Part shown: positions 26,202-35,240 of the stretch, one piece after another | How the letters are laid out: every line of letters begins with the position of its first letter | How positions within the stretch are numbered: position 1 is the first letter of the stretch | NCBI RefSeq assembly: GCF_009931655.1 | Contig: NZ_CP047984.1 | Location: 3,179,001 to 3,243,000 of the forward strand | Direction of reading: 5' to 3' | Source of the DNA: Pontibacter russatus | Lineage (GTDB): Bacteria > Bacteroidota > Bacteroidia > Cytophagales > Hymenobacteraceae | DNA: 64,000 nt | Translations under genes and position numbers: made by a program | Notes under the pieces: generated by a model | The model's database searches: none | Seen by the model: the letters and a program-made list of their open reading frames with translations, nothing else | Told to the model about the DNA's origin: nothing

Positions 26202-28619
26202 ATGCTATTAAATAAGAGAGCCGTGGCCCTGCTGGCTTATCTGATGCTGGGCGCTGGCTCGCTGCTGGCGCAGGAGAAGAAGACGGAGCTGAGCGTGGAG
26301 AAGATCATGCGCGACCCCAGGTGGATGGGCACCTCCCCGGGCAACATCTTCTGGTCAGAGGACGGCAGGAAGATCTACTTCAGCTGGAACCCGGACGGCA
26401 ACAAAGGCGACTCGCTCTACAGCGCGTCAGCCGACGGCAGGAACATCCGCAAGGTGAGCCCGCAGGAGCGCCGCAGCCTGCCCTCGCCTAACGGAGCCTA
26501 CAATCGCGCCGAGACAAAGAAGGTGTATGAGCAGCATGGCGACATCTACCTGTATGATATAAAAGCGGGCAAGCCGCAGCAGATCACCAACACCGTGGAG
26601 CGGGAGAGCAGCCCCTCGTTCAGCCACAGCGAGCAGAAGGTGGTCTATATAAAAGACGGCAACCTATATGCCTGGCATATGGCCAGCGGGCAGACGGTGC
26701 AGCTGACGGATTTCAGGAAGGGCAAAAAGGCGGCTGAGGAAGGCAAAAACGCGCAGCGCGAGTGGCTGAAGGCGCAACAACTGGCGCTGCTGCAGACCGT
26801 GCGTGACCGCGAGGCGGAGAAAGAAGCGCAGGAAAGACAGGAGAAAAAGGACAAGCCACCCCGGCCAAAAGAGATCTTCATAGAGGAGCAGGAAGTCAGC
26901 AGCATCAACCTGAGCCCGGACGAGCGCTTTATATCCTACCAACTGGTGACTAGCCCGAAGAATGCGAAGGTGGCGATTGTGCCGAATTATGTCACCTCCT
27001 CGGGCTATACCGAAGACATCAACACCCGCACCAAAGTAGGCGATGCGCAGGCGACCTCCGCTTTCTATATATATGACACGCAGCGCGACACGGCCTTTGC
27101 TGTATCGATGAAGGATGTGGCCTGTATATATGAGCAGCCGGCTTATATAGCGGAGAAGGCAGCCAAAGCCGGTGCGGCGAAAGAGCCCACAGGAAGCAAG
27201 GCAAAAAAGCCAGCAATGCGTGCCACGGTTATATATGGCCCCTACTGGTCAGGCAACGGGAAGCAGGCCGTGGTGGTGGCCCGCTCCGAAGACAACAAAG
27301 ACCGCTGGATTCTGAAGCTGGACCCGGCCACCGGCAAGCTTTCCCTGCTGGACCGGCAGCGCGACGAGGCCTGGATCAACGGCCCCGGCATTGGCTACGG
27401 CCCCGGCGACATCGGCTGGATGCCCGACAACGGGCATATATGGTTTCAGTCGGAGGAGAGCGGCTACTCGCATGTATATACCCTAAACGTGAACAGCGGG
27501 AAGAAGAAAGCCCTGACAAGCGGCAAGTTCGAGGTGTCGGAGCTGCGGATGTCAGATGATAAGAAGCATTGGTACTTCACCGCCAACAAAACGCACCCGG
27601 GCGAGCGGCACTTTTACCGCATGCCGTTGCAGGGCGGAGAGATGGTGCAACTCACCACCCTGCCCGGTGCGCAGGAGGTAACGCTGTCGCCGGACGAGAA
27701 GACGCTGGCTGTGCTGTCCTCTACCAGCAACACGCCCTGGGAGCTGTTTGTGATGGACAACAAAAGAAGCGCAAAGCCGAAGCAGGTGACGCACTCGCTC
27801 ACGGAGGAATTCAAATCCTATGACTGGCGCGAGCCGGAGGTGGTGACGTTTAAGGCGCAGGATGGAACCGCCGTATATGCCCGCGTATACCGCCCGGAGA
27901 ATCCCGAAAGCAAAGGCCCGGCCGTGGTGTTTGTGCATGGCGCCGGTTACCTGCAGAACGCGCACAAGTGGTGGAGCAGCTATTTCCGGGAGTATATGTT
28001 CCATAACTTCCTCGCCGACCAGGGCTACACCGTGCTGGACATCGACTACCGGGGCAGCGCCGGCTATGGCCGCGATGTGCGCACCGGCATCTACCGCTTC
28101 ATGGGCGGCAAAGACCTCAGCGACCATATAGATGGGGCAAAGTTTCTGGTGGAGCAGTATGACGTGGACCCGGCGCGTATCGGGATATATGGCGGCTCTT
28201 ACGGCGGCTTTATCACCCTGATGGCCATGTTCACGGAGCCGGGCGTATTTGCCGCCGGTGCTGCGCTGCGCTCCGTCACCGACTGGGCGCACTACAACCA
28301 CGGTTATTCCTCCAACATCCTCAACACGCCCTACACCGACAGCACCGCCTACGCCAAAAGCTCGCCTATCTACTACGCGGAAGGCCTGAAGGGTGCCCTG
28401 CTTATTTGCCACGGCATGGTAGACACCAACGTGCATTTCCAGGATGTGGTGCGCCTGACGCAGCGCCTGATCGAATTGGGAAAAGAGAACTGGGAACTGG
28501 CCGTGTACCCGGTAGAGAGCCACGGTTTCACGGAGCCCTCCAGCTGGACGGACGAGTACAAACGGATTTTCAAGCTCTTCGAGGAGAACCTGAAGAAAGC
28601 TCCGAAAGACAGGAGCTGA
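26202..28619 (+). CDS. S9 family prolyl oligopeptidase/dipeptidyl peptidase IV-like exopeptidase
   Basis: An 805-residue periplasmic peptidase. The signal peptide ends GAGSLLAQ. Residues about 25-530 form a beta-propeller (repeated WSEDGRKIYFSW, LSPDERFISY, LSPDEKTLAVLS). A charged helical insert lies near 190-225 (EAEKEAQERQEKKDKPPRPK). The alpha/beta hydrolase domain has the nucleophile S666 in GIYGGSYGGF, an aspartate in GMVDTNVHFQ and a histidine in VESHGF. Such enzymes trim proline-containing peptides and suit a protein-scavenging lifestyle. The coding sequence holds many TATATA hexamers as Tyr-Ile codon pairs. Confidence 0.93.
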   Translation: MLLNKRAVALLAYLMLGAGSLLAQEKKTELSVEKIMRDPRWMGTSPGNIFWSEDGRKIYFSWNPDGNKGDSLYSASADGRNIRKVSPQERRSLPSPNGAYNRAETKKVYEQHGDIYLYDIKAGKPQQITNTVERESSPSFSHSEQKVVYIKDGNLYAWHMASGQTVQLTDFRKGKKAAEEGKNAQREWLKAQQLALLQTVRDREAEKEAQERQEKKDKPPRPKEIFIEEQEVSSINLSPDERFISYQLVTSPKNAKVAIVPNYVTSSGYTEDINTRTKVGDAQATSAFYIYDTQRDTAFAVSMKDVACIYEQPAYIAEKAAKAGAAKEPTGSKAKKPAMRATVIYGPYWSGNGKQAVVVARSEDNKDRWILKLDPATGKLSLLDRQRDEAWINGPGIGYGPGDIGWMPDNGHIWFQSEESGYSHVYTLNVNSGKKKALTSGKFEVSELRMSDDKKHWYFTANKTHPGERHFYRMPLQGGEMVQLTTLPGAQEVTLSPDEKTLAVLSSTSNTPWELFVMDNKRSAKPKQVTHSLTEEFKSYDWREPEVVTFKAQDGTAVYARVYRPENPESKGPAVVFVHGAGYLQNAHKWWSSYFREYMFHNFLADQGYTVLDIDYRGSAGYGRDVRTGIYRFMGGKDLSDHIDGAKFLVEQYDVDPARIGIYGGSYGGFITLMAMFTEPGVFAAGAALRSVTDWAHYNHGYSSNILNTPYTDSTAYAKSSPIYYAEGLKGALLICHGMVDTNVHFQDVVRLTQRLIELGKENWELAVYPVESHGFTEPSSWTDEYKRIFKLFEENLKKAPKDRS

Positions 28620-28639
28620 CCACTCATCCTCCACTCTAT

Positions 28640-28680
28640 AAAAAAGCGCGGGCTATCGTATGACAGCCCGCGCTTTTTTA
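28640..28680. terminator. Bidirectional terminator
   Basis: A 13-15 bp stem built from AAAAAGCGCGGGCT (from 28641) and AGCCCGCGCTTTTTT (to 28679) closes a ten-base loop. A-run and T-run flank both sides, so it can end both the S9 peptidase transcript and the convergent PAP2 phosphatase transcript. Confidence 0.9.
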
Positions 28681-28727
28681 TAGAGTGGATAACCCCAGAC
28701 TTAGAAACGGCGGCCTTCCATATATGC

Positions 28728-29537
28728 CTAAAAGGTATAAGTAAATTGCGCGCCGCTGTAGTAGCGCCCGGAAAATGGCACGAGGCTGATGTTGGTGGTA
28801 TTCGTCTTCTTGTGGAGTTGCGGCACCAGAATGCCCGCGGCCGCGCCCATGGCATAGCCCAGGATATTGTCGCTCAGGAAGTGCTTGCCTGCCCGCAGCC
28901 GCAGGTAGCCCACCGTGGCGGGCACGGCAGCGGCAGCGGCCCACACATAAGGCCTGGCGGGAGAGTCGGGGTTGAAGTCATGAAAAATTTTGGCGGCGAA
29001 GAAAGAGGCAGCGGCAGAGGCCGCTGTGTGCCCGGCATAAAACGAGTTCTGCGCATTCGCCCTCGTCTTCTCGGAAAGCTCTACTTCCGGGCTATAGGTC
29101 AAAGGCCGGTCGCGGGGCACAATGCCATTGGCCATGGTAAAAAGAGCGCCCGTAATAGACATAGTTTCCAGATACAGCACAAACACCTGCCCGGCTTTGC
29201 CCCGTATGTTGTCGTTGAGCAGCATGAGGGCCGGGGCCACGGCAAACGAGCCGTAGAAGGGGAAGTCGCTGGTCTTCTTGGCCGACTCGGAGTGCCAGCC
29301 CGCCGAGAAGCGGTCGAAGCGGTTCACCTCGTCTTTGCTCTGTGTCATGGCCTCTTCTTCCGTCAGGCCCTCCTTGTCCTGCATCAGAGTCAGGCCGTAG
29401 TAGCTGAGGCCCATGCCGGCGGCAATAATGGGCGCGTCCACTTTCAGGCTGGTTTCATAGGGGGAGTCGTTTTCCTGGCCGAAGGCGTTGCCCGTGAGCA
29501 CAGTAAGGATGGCAAATACAGTAAGAATGCGTTTCAT
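28728..29537 (-). CDS. PAP2-superfamily membrane phosphatase
   Basis: The ATG at 29537 gives 269 residues starting with a signal-like segment (MKRILTVFAILTVLTGNAFG); the frame extends upstream to 29585 but that start breaks the signal. PAP2 motifs are present in order: GIVPRDRPLTYSPE, a divergent second motif YAGHTAASAA in place of PSGH, and RLRAGKHFLSDNILGYAMG with the catalytic histidine. Likely substrates are lipid phosphates such as undecaprenyl pyrophosphate or phosphatidic acid, but this is inference. It is convergent with the S9 peptidase. Confidence 0.88.
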   Translation of the reverse strand: MKRILTVFAILTVLTGNAFGQENDSPYETSLKVDAPIIAAGMGLSYYGLTLMQDKEGLTEEEAMTQSKDEVNRFDRFSAGWHSESAKKTSDFPFYGSFAVAPALMLLNDNIRGKAGQVFVLYLETMSITGALFTMANGIVPRDRPLTYSPEVELSEKTRANAQNSFYAGHTAASAAASFFAAKIFHDFNPDSPARPYVWAAAAAVPATVGYLRLRAGKHFLSDNILGYAMGAAAGILVPQLHKKTNTTNISLVPFSGRYYSGAQFTYTF

Positions 29538-29729
29538 ATATAGATTTTGCGGGTGATATGATTTTATCTTCAAACGGAGCGCCATTTCAAAAGTTATGGC
29601 ACTTCCTGTGTTGTTTTTCGGCTTTTAAGGGCTGGCGGCAGCCAGTAGGTCTGGAAGGCAGCATTATTTTTAATTAGATTTTCCACCCATTTTTTCCGGC
29701 GGGGGCAGATTGCCCGCTGGGCCAGTGTG

Positions 29730-29760
29730 TTTTAAGTGTGGCAGAATTGTTTTAGCTTTG
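29730..29760 (+). promoter_or_regulatory. Probable metK promoter
   Basis: TAGCTTTG at 29753-29760 matches TAnnTTTG. A TTTT at 29730-29733, 19 bases upstream, is the best -33 candidate but departs from TTTG. The element lies 55 bases upstream of the metK ATG. No SAM riboswitch was recognised in this leader. Confidence 0.5.
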
Positions 29761-29815
29761 CAGCCGCTGCCGGTGCAGGCGGCCGGTTTATACTTTGTAC
29801 CTAAACTCATACAAT

Positions 29816-31120
29816 ATGCCTTATTTATTTACGTCGGAGTCTGTGTCAGAGGGGCATCCCGATAAAGTGGCGGATCAGATATCGGATGCGCTGTTAGACG
29901 AGTTTCTGAAGCAGGACCCACAGTCCAAGGTAGCCTGCGAAACGCTGGTGACGACAGGCCTGGTGGTGCTGAGCGGCGAGGTGAAAACAGAAGCCTACGT
30001 AGACGTGCAGAAGGTGGCCCGCGAGGTGATCAAGCGCATCGGCTATACAAAGTCTGAATACAAGTTCGACGCCGATGCCTGCGGCGTGATCTCGGCCATC
30101 CACGAGCAGTCGGCGGACATCAACCAGGGCGTGGAGCGCACTAACCCCGAGGACCAGGGCGCGGGCGACCAGGGCATGATGTTCGGCTACGCCACCAACG
30201 AAACCGACAACTACATGCCGCTGGCGCTCAGTATCTCGCACCTGCTGCTGCAGGAGCTGTCTGCTATCCGCAAGGAGGGCAAGGAAATGACCTACCTGCG
30301 CCCGGACGCCAAGTCGCAGGTAACCATCCGTTACAGCGACAGCCACGTGCCCGAGAAGATCGACACCATCGTGATCTCCACCCAGCACGACGAGTTTGTG
30401 ACAGCCAAAGACGACAGCGCGGAGGCAAAAAACGAAGCAGAGAAGCAGATGGTGCAGCAGATTAAAGAAGACGTGGACGCCATTCTCATTCCGCGCGTGC
30501 TGCAACTGCTGCCGGAGCGCATCCAGAAACTGTTCAACAGCGACATCACCTACCACATCAACCCAACAGGCAAGTTCGTGATCGGGGGGCCGCACGGCGA
30601 CACGGGCCTGACAGGCCGCAAGATCATCGTGGACACCTACGGCGGAAAGGGCGCGCACGGGGGCGGGGCCTTCTCCGGCAAAGACTCTTCCAAGGTAGAC
30701 CGCTCGGCTGCCTACGCAGCCCGCCATATCGCCAAAAACCTGGTGGCCGCCGGTGTGGCAGACCAGGCGCTGGTGCAGGTGGCCTACGCCATTGGCGTGG
30801 CAAAGCCGGTTGGTTTATATGTCACCACCTACGGCTCTACCAACGTGAAAGACAGCAAAGGCGACACCATGAGCGACGGCGAGATCTCCGAGAGAGTGAG
30901 CAAGCTGTTCGACATGCGCCCCTATGCCATTGTGCAGCGCTTCGGCTTGCAAAACCCGATTTTCGCGGAGACGGCGGCTTACGGCCATATGGGCAGAACG
31001 CCTTATTTGAAGCGGGTGGAGGTAGGCAGAAACGGCCATACCGAAGTAAAGGAGTTCGAGACCTTCACCTGGGAGAAACTGGACTACGTAGACAAGATAA
31101 AGGCTGAGTTCGGCCTGTAG
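29816..31120 (+). CDS. metK: S-adenosylmethionine synthetase
   Basis: Makes S-adenosylmethionine from ATP and methionine. The ATG at 29816 gives 434 residues starting [20 protein letters not shown], the standard start; seven extra upstream residues in the open frame are rejected. ATP- and methionine-binding motifs are intact: [34 protein letters not shown], and [19 protein letters not shown]. The central insert EDVDAILIP and its surroundings match the somewhat longer Bacteroidota form. Monocistronic, with a strong terminator. Confidence 0.97.
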   Translation: MPYLFTSESVSEGHPDKVADQISDALLDEFLKQDPQSKVACETLVTTGLVVLSGEVKTEAYVDVQKVAREVIKRIGYTKSEYKFDADACGVISAIHEQSADINQGVERTNPEDQGAGDQGMMFGYATNETDNYMPLALSISHLLLQELSAIRKEGKEMTYLRPDAKSQVTIRYSDSHVPEKIDTIVISTQHDEFVTAKDDSAEAKNEAEKQMVQQIKEDVDAILIPRVLQLLPERIQKLFNSDITYHINPTGKFVIGGPHGDTGLTGRKIIVDTYGGKGAHGGGAFSGKDSSKVDRSAAYAARHIAKNLVAAGVADQALVQVAYAIGVAKPVGLYVTTYGSTNVKDSKGDTMSDGEISERVSKLFDMRPYAIVQRFGLQNPIFAETAAYGHMGRTPYLKRVEVGRNGHTEVKEFETFTWEKLDYVDKIKAEFGL

Positions 31121-31144
31121 TGTGCAGACACAAGACATCTTATA

Positions 31145-31190
31145 TATAAACAGAACGGCCTGCTATTTTTAGCAGGCCGTTCTGTTTATA
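31145..31190. terminator. Terminator after metK with 20-bp perfect stem
   Basis: The two arms (31145-31164 and 31171-31190) are perfect reverse complements around a six-base ATTTTT loop; the core is CAGAACGGCCTGCT. The outermost pairs are TATA and the hairpin grows out of a TATATATA tract. It also faces the convergent hpf gene. Confidence 0.88.
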
Positions 31191-31255
31191 TGTGGTCAGT
31201 TTATAGATGGTTTACAAACTCGGAACTCGGAATTATGGTGGAAGCGCAGCTTCCG

Positions 31256-31555
31256 TCAGTGGGCCGCCAGTTTCTGCTTGTGCTTCTTCAGCTGGCGGCG
31301 CATTGCATCCACGGCGGCGTCGGCGGCAGCCTCGAACGAAGGGGCATCCTCCTGCGAGAAGAGCGTGGAGCCCGGCACAAACAACCGGATCTCGACTGTC
31401 TTGTTATCTATTCCGTCTTTGTTGTTGTTCTTGAGGAACACCTCGCCATTCACTATTCTGTCGTAGAACGTCTCCAGTTTATTCACCTTCTGCTGAATAA
31501 AGGAATTCAGCTGCTCATCAGCCTCTAAGTTCACGGAATACATTTGTAGCTTCAT
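31256..31555 (-). CDS. hpf: Ribosome hibernation-promoting factor, short form
   Basis: A 99-residue HPF/RaiA-type protein (MKLQMYSVNLEADEQLNSFI) with the beta-alpha-beta-beta-beta-alpha pattern of the family. A basic C-terminal helix (AVDAMRRQLKKHKQKLAAH) would bind the decoding site of the 30S subunit. The length fits the short type without the dimerising C-terminal domain. It follows xerC by 24 bases; the order rpsU-xerC-hpf is a conserved Bacteroidota arrangement. The tRNA and tuf genes that often come next in other Bacteroidota are not here; metK follows on the opposite strand. Confidence 0.93.
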   Translation of the reverse strand: MKLQMYSVNLEADEQLNSFIQQKVNKLETFYDRIVNGEVFLKNNNKDGIDNKTVEIRLFVPGSTLFSQEDAPSFEAAADAAVDAMRRQLKKHKQKLAAH

Positions 31556-31579
31556 AGTTTTTACATTTAATGATTAAAC

Positions 31580-32458
31580 TTACGCTTTTGGGTGGGCTTT
31601 CTCGAAAATTGATTTCAGCTTCTCAATGGAGTTATGGGTATATACCTGCGTGGCCGCAAGGCTCGCGTGGCCCAGCAAATCCTTGATTGCGTTCAGGTCG
31701 GCGCCTTTGTTCAGCAGGTGCGTGGCAAACGAGTGGCGCAGCACGTGCGGGCTGTTATGTTCGGAGGACGTAATCAAGCTGATGTACTTTTTAACGACGC
31801 GGTAAACGAATTTAGGATACAGGGGACGTGCCTTATTAGTAACGAGCAAGTTTGCCGAATTGTTATCGCCAAAATAGCGCTTCTTCTGCTCCGTGTAGGC
31901 GCTGATGCTGCCCAGCAGCGAGTCGTTGAGGGGGACGATGCGCTCCTTGTTGCCCTTGCCCAGCACGCGCACCGTTTTGGCACGGTGGTCAATGTCAGCG
32001 TGTTGCACGCCCAGGAGCTCCGCCAGCCGGATGCCGGTGCCGTACAGGAACTCCAGGATCAGGCGCTCGCGCTGCCCCTCAAAATTTTCCTCGAACGTGA
32101 AGCTGTCGAGCAGGGTGTTAAAGGGCTCCTCCAGCACAAAGCCTGGCAGCTTTTTGGAGGCTTTGGGCGCTTTGATTCGCAGCATCGGGTTCGCCCCGAT
32201 GCGCTGCTGCGCCAGCAGGAACCGGTAGTACGAGCGCAGGCAGGCGATTTTCCGGTTGATGGAGCGCGGCTGTATGTTTTGCTGCACCAGTGTCAGAATC
32301 CAGGACCGGATAATGGCGTGATTGGCCTCGGCGGCGTCGGTGATGCCGTAGGTGTGCTGCAGGTACTGGGCAAACTGGCCGAGATCGGTGTGGTAGGAGG
32401 TAAGCGTGTGCGGGCTATACCGCTTCTCGTACTGGAGGTACTTAAAAAATAAATCCAT
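31580..32458 (-). CDS. xerC: Tyrosine recombinase XerC/XerD type
   Basis: A 292-residue site-specific recombinase with the full tyrosine recombinase catalytic set: R in YGTGIRLAELLG, K in LGKGNKERIVPL, H-x-x-R in SPHVLRHSFATHLL, H in LLGHASLAATQVYTH, where the final Y is the nucleophile. The N-terminal SAM-like DNA-binding domain covers residues 1-85. In Bacteroidota this copy sits between rpsU and hpf and is a chromosome dimer-resolution candidate. An 18-bp perfect hairpin ends exactly at its start codon and could limit its expression. Confidence 0.93.
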   Translation of the reverse strand: MDLFFKYLQYEKRYSPHTLTSYHTDLGQFAQYLQHTYGITDAAEANHAIIRSWILTLVQQNIQPRSINRKIACLRSYYRFLLAQQRIGANPMLRIKAPKASKKLPGFVLEEPFNTLLDSFTFEENFEGQRERLILEFLYGTGIRLAELLGVQHADIDHRAKTVRVLGKGNKERIVPLNDSLLGSISAYTEQKKRYFGDNNSANLLVTNKARPLYPKFVYRVVKKYISLITSSEHNSPHVLRHSFATHLLNKGADLNAIKDLLGHASLAATQVYTHNSIEKLKSIFEKAHPKA

Positions 32459-32500
32459 AATTTGGTATACCCGCTGTTGTGGAGCGGGTATACCAAATTA
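32458..32500 (-). promoter_or_regulatory. Hairpin overlapping the xerC start codon
   Basis: The arms 32458-32475 and 32483-32500 are perfect 18-bp reverse complements with a seven-base loop; the core is TTTGGTATACCCGCT. On the mRNA the second arm ends with the A of the xerC AUG, so the ribosome landing site is inside the stem. The first xerC codons (GAT TTA TTT TTT) form a T-rich tract directly after it, so it could also act as a leaky terminator between rpsU and xerC. Confidence 0.75.
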
Positions 32501-32529
32501 TGGAAAAATAAAGTATGTTGTTAGAAAGC

Positions 32530-32724
32530 CTAGTAGTTTTCGTTAGCAAACATCTGTTGCTTATATACCGCTCTCTCTTTTTGCTTTCTTTTAGAAACAG
32601 ACGGCTTCTCGAAATAAGCTCTTGAACGCAGCTCTTTCAAAACGCCTGTTCTCTCAAACTTCTTTTTGAATCTCTTCAAGGCCCGGTCTACTGACTCGTT
32701 ATCTTTTACGTTGATAATAATCAT
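32530..32724 (-). CDS. rpsU: Small ribosomal subunit protein bS21
   Basis: A 64-residue, very basic ribosomal protein starting MIIINVKDNESVDRALKRFK with the family features KKFERTGVLKELRSRAYFEK and PSVSKRKQKE. In Bacteroidota S21 has been linked to recognition of the 16S rRNA 3' end region and to the low use of Shine-Dalgarno sites. It has a clear promoter at 32756-32787 and is first gene of rpsU-xerC-hpf. Confidence 0.97.
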   Translation of the reverse strand: MIIINVKDNESVDRALKRFKKKFERTGVLKELRSRAYFEKPSVSKRKQKERAVYKQQMFANENY

Positions 32725-32755
32725 ATTTCTCTCTTTTCTCTTTGAATTAAGGATG

Positions 32756-32787
32756 CAAATTTAACTAAGCTTATACTTAAAAATCAA
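32756..32787 (-). promoter_or_regulatory. Promoter of rpsU
   Basis: On the minus strand TTGA (32787-32784) and TAAATTTG (32763-32756) are separated by 20 bases, the Bacteroidota -33/-7 arrangement. It lies 32 bases upstream of the rpsU start. Confidence 0.7.
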
Positions 32788-32870
32788 CATATTGGCTGAA
32801 TATATTTTCACAATGCCGGATTTTTTATAAGGAAGGCGGCGAAAGGCGGTTTTTGCAGCCTGTGCGGCCC

Positions 32871-34010
32871 TTACTTCAGTATTGCTCTGGATATAACAAG
32901 CTTTTGTATCTCGCTTGTTCCCTCTCCGATGGTGCAGAGTTTGGCGTCGCGGTAATACTTCTCGGCCGGGTAATCTTTGGTGAAGCCGTAGCCGCCGAAA
33001 ATCTGCACCGCTTCGTTGGCCACGCGCACCGCCACCTCAGAGGCGAAGTACTTGGCCATCGCTGACTCCTTGTTCACGTCCAGCCCCCGGTTCTTCCTGT
33101 CGGCGGCCTGGTAGGTGAGCAGGGCGGCCGCCTCTATCTCGGTGGCCATGTCAGCCAGCTTAAAGGCGATACCCTGAAAGCTGGAAATCGGTTTGCCGAA
33201 CTGGCTGCGCTCCTGCGAGTAGGCCAGCGCCGCGTCGAAGGCGCCCTGCGCGATGCCCAGCGAGAGGGCGGCAATGGAGATGCGGCCGCCGTCCAGTACT
33301 TTCATGGCCTGCACGAAGCCCTCACCCACGTTGCCTATTAGCTGGCTTTTGTGTACGCGGCAGTCCTGGAAGATAAGCTCGGTGGTTTCGGAGGCGCGCA
33401 TGCCCAGTTTGTCCTCTTTGCGGCCAGCGCTGAAACCAGGGGTGCCTTTCTCGACAATAAAGGCCGACATGCCATGCGAGTCGCCCACTTCGCCGGTGCG
33501 CACAATCACCACCGCCACATTGCCCGACTTGCCGTGGGTGATGAAGTTCTTGGCGCCGTTAAGCACCCACTCTTCGCCGTCCTGCACGGCCACGGTGCGC
33601 ATGTTGCCCGCGTCGGAGCCGGTGTTGGGCTCCGTTAAGCCCCAGGCGCCAATCCACTCGGCCGTGGCCAGTTTGGGCAGGTACTTTTGCTTCTGCTCCT
33701 CGCTGCCGAACTGCAGGATATGGCCGGTACACAGGGAGTTGTGCGCCGCCACCGAGAGCCCGATGGAGCCGTCTGTCCTGGAGATTTCGGCAATGGCAGT
33801 CACGTACTCCAGGTAGCCAAAGCCAGACCCGCCGTATTCCGCAGGCACCAGCACCCCCATCAGGCCCAGGCCACCCAGTTTTTTGAACACTTCTATGGGA
33901 AATTCCTGGCTCTCGTCCCATTGCCGCATGCTGGGCTTGATGTGCTTTGCGCTGAAGTCACGGACCATGTCCGCTATCATACGCTGGCTTTCAGTCGTTC
34001 TTAACTCCAT
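32871..34010 (-). CDS. Acyl-CoA dehydrogenase
   Basis: A 379-residue FAD flavoenzyme that oxidises acyl-CoA to trans-2-enoyl-CoA. Both family signatures are present: [20 protein letters not shown] and [20 protein letters not shown]. The catalytic glutamate is at the usual short/medium-chain place in [10 protein letters not shown] near the C-terminus. Closest in style to short-chain or butyryl-CoA dehydrogenases, but branched-chain acyl-CoA from amino acid breakdown is also possible. Monocistronic; no beta-oxidation genes are near. Confidence 0.94.
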   Translation of the reverse strand: MELRTTESQRMIADMVRDFSAKHIKPSMRQWDESQEFPIEVFKKLGGLGLMGVLVPAEYGGSGFGYLEYVTAIAEISRTDGSIGLSVAAHNSLCTGHILQFGSEEQKQKYLPKLATAEWIGAWGLTEPNTGSDAGNMRTVAVQDGEEWVLNGAKNFITHGKSGNVAVVIVRTGEVGDSHGMSAFIVEKGTPGFSAGRKEDKLGMRASETTELIFQDCRVHKSQLIGNVGEGFVQAMKVLDGGRISIAALSLGIAQGAFDAALAYSQERSQFGKPISSFQGIAFKLADMATEIEAAALLTYQAADRKNRGLDVNKESAMAKYFASEVAVRVANEAVQIFGGYGFTKDYPAEKYYRDAKLCTIGEGTSEIQKLVISRAILK

Positions 34011-34447
34011 TTATCTTTTTGCGTGTAGCAGATGTATTTATCTAGTATCCCGTATAACGGCAATATGTATACGTAGTTTGCAAGGCTATATAGAAGACCG
34101 GTTGTTGCAGCATGTGTTTTTTACAGAGTGGCAGTGGCAGCCCCTTTTATGGCGCTATAATTGTTGCATTGTGAAAGCGCGGGGCCCTGTGCCGGTGCAA
34201 TGTCAAAACCCATGGCGCCTCCGCAGGGGCTCGGCCAAAGGCAGTGCCTGAAATATAGCAGAATAGTGAGCGGCGGGTATATAGGACGGGCAAAGCAAAA
34301 TTTCCTTTTCAGGTGTTAAAACCCTTTGCCTGACAGAGCGGTATGTGAGATATGGCTTTATTTTGACGGCGCTATTTATTTGCGTTATTTTGAAGATTGG
34401 CTGCTCCTGAGTAGCCCGGGTATGGCCAAAGTGCCGAAACGTTGCAG
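34011..34447. other. Intergenic stretch, 430 bases, divergent promoter region
   Basis: Separates the minus-strand acyl-CoA dehydrogenase from the plus-strand CpsB-like gene, so it must hold both promoters. T-rich tracts lie at 34360-34395, but no exact TAnnTTTG with correct spacing was found. No gene is seen. Confidence 0.5.
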
Positions 34448-35194
34448 ATGATACAGTTCTTGAAGAACCTTTTTGGAGACAGCACGCCGTTGGAAGAGTC
34501 TTTCAGCGGCCTGGGCGTGGACATGCACTCGCATATCCTGCCCGGCATCGACGACGGCTCCGAAAACATAGAACAGTCGCTGGAGCTGGTGCGGGCCATG
34601 CAGGCGCTCGGCTACCGCAAACTCATCATGACCCCCCACATCATGAGCGACTTCTACAGAAACACGCCGGAGATCATCCGCGAGAAACTGGAACTGCTGC
34701 GCGGGGCGTTGGAGGTGGCGGGCATCCCGATGGAACTGGGCTGCGCCGCAGAGTATTACTTGGACGAGGGCCTGCTGGAGAAGCTGGAAAACAATGAGGA
34801 ACTGCTGACCTTTGGCGACAGGTACCTGCTGTTCGAGACATCGTTCCTGAACGAGCCCCTGAACCTGCGGGATGCCATCTTCATGATGCGAACCAAAGGC
34901 TACAAGCCGGTGATGGCCCACCCCGAGCGGTACACTTATTTTTATGGTAAGTTTGATGCCCTGGCCTCGCTGCGGGAGCAGGGCGTGCTGTTTCAGCCCA
35001 ACCTCAACTCCCTCACGGGCTATTACTCGCCGGGGGCAAAGGACTATGCCGAGCGCCTGATAGAAGAGGGGCTGGTCGATTTTCTGGGCTCTGACACGCA
35101 TAGCCTGAAACACACCGGCAACCTGCAGAAGGTGCTTTGCAGCAAACACCTGAGCAAGGCACTCGCGCTGCCGCTGCGCAACAACCTGCTTTAG
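34448..35194 (+). CDS. CpsB/CapC-type protein-tyrosine phosphatase (PHP superfamily)
   Basis: A 248-residue metal-dependent phosphatase that removes phosphate from tyrosine kinases controlling capsule or exopolysaccharide export. PHP metal-site motifs appear in order: DMHSHILPGIDDGSEN, LIMTPHIM, LLFETSF, VMAHPERY, and GSDTHSLKHT. The start is the ATG at 34448; a TTG six bases earlier is less likely. No kinase or polysaccharide genes lie next to it; the following gene encodes a sugar-epimerase-like SDR. Confidence 0.92.
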   Translation: MIQFLKNLFGDSTPLEESFSGLGVDMHSHILPGIDDGSENIEQSLELVRAMQALGYRKLIMTPHIMSDFYRNTPEIIREKLELLRGALEVAGIPMELGCAAEYYLDEGLLEKLENNEELLTFGDRYLLFETSFLNEPLNLRDAIFMMRTKGYKPVMAHPERYTYFYGKFDALASLREQGVLFQPNLNSLTGYYSPGAKDYAERLIEEGLVDFLGSDTHSLKHTGNLQKVLCSKHLSKALALPLRNNLL

Positions 35195-35240
35195 ATTTAT
35201 ATCAGCTTATATATACTCCTCACTTTATATATCCTCATAC

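Noticed and set aside
29585..29815. SAM riboswitch upstream of metK
   Set aside because: I looked for SAM-I and SAM-II core features and found none; only a likely promoter is seen.
32458..32500. The palindrome before xerC as a dif site
   Set aside because: dif sites are two 11-base arms around six bases with imperfect symmetry; this is an 18-bp perfect stem placed on the start codon, better explained as RNA structure.
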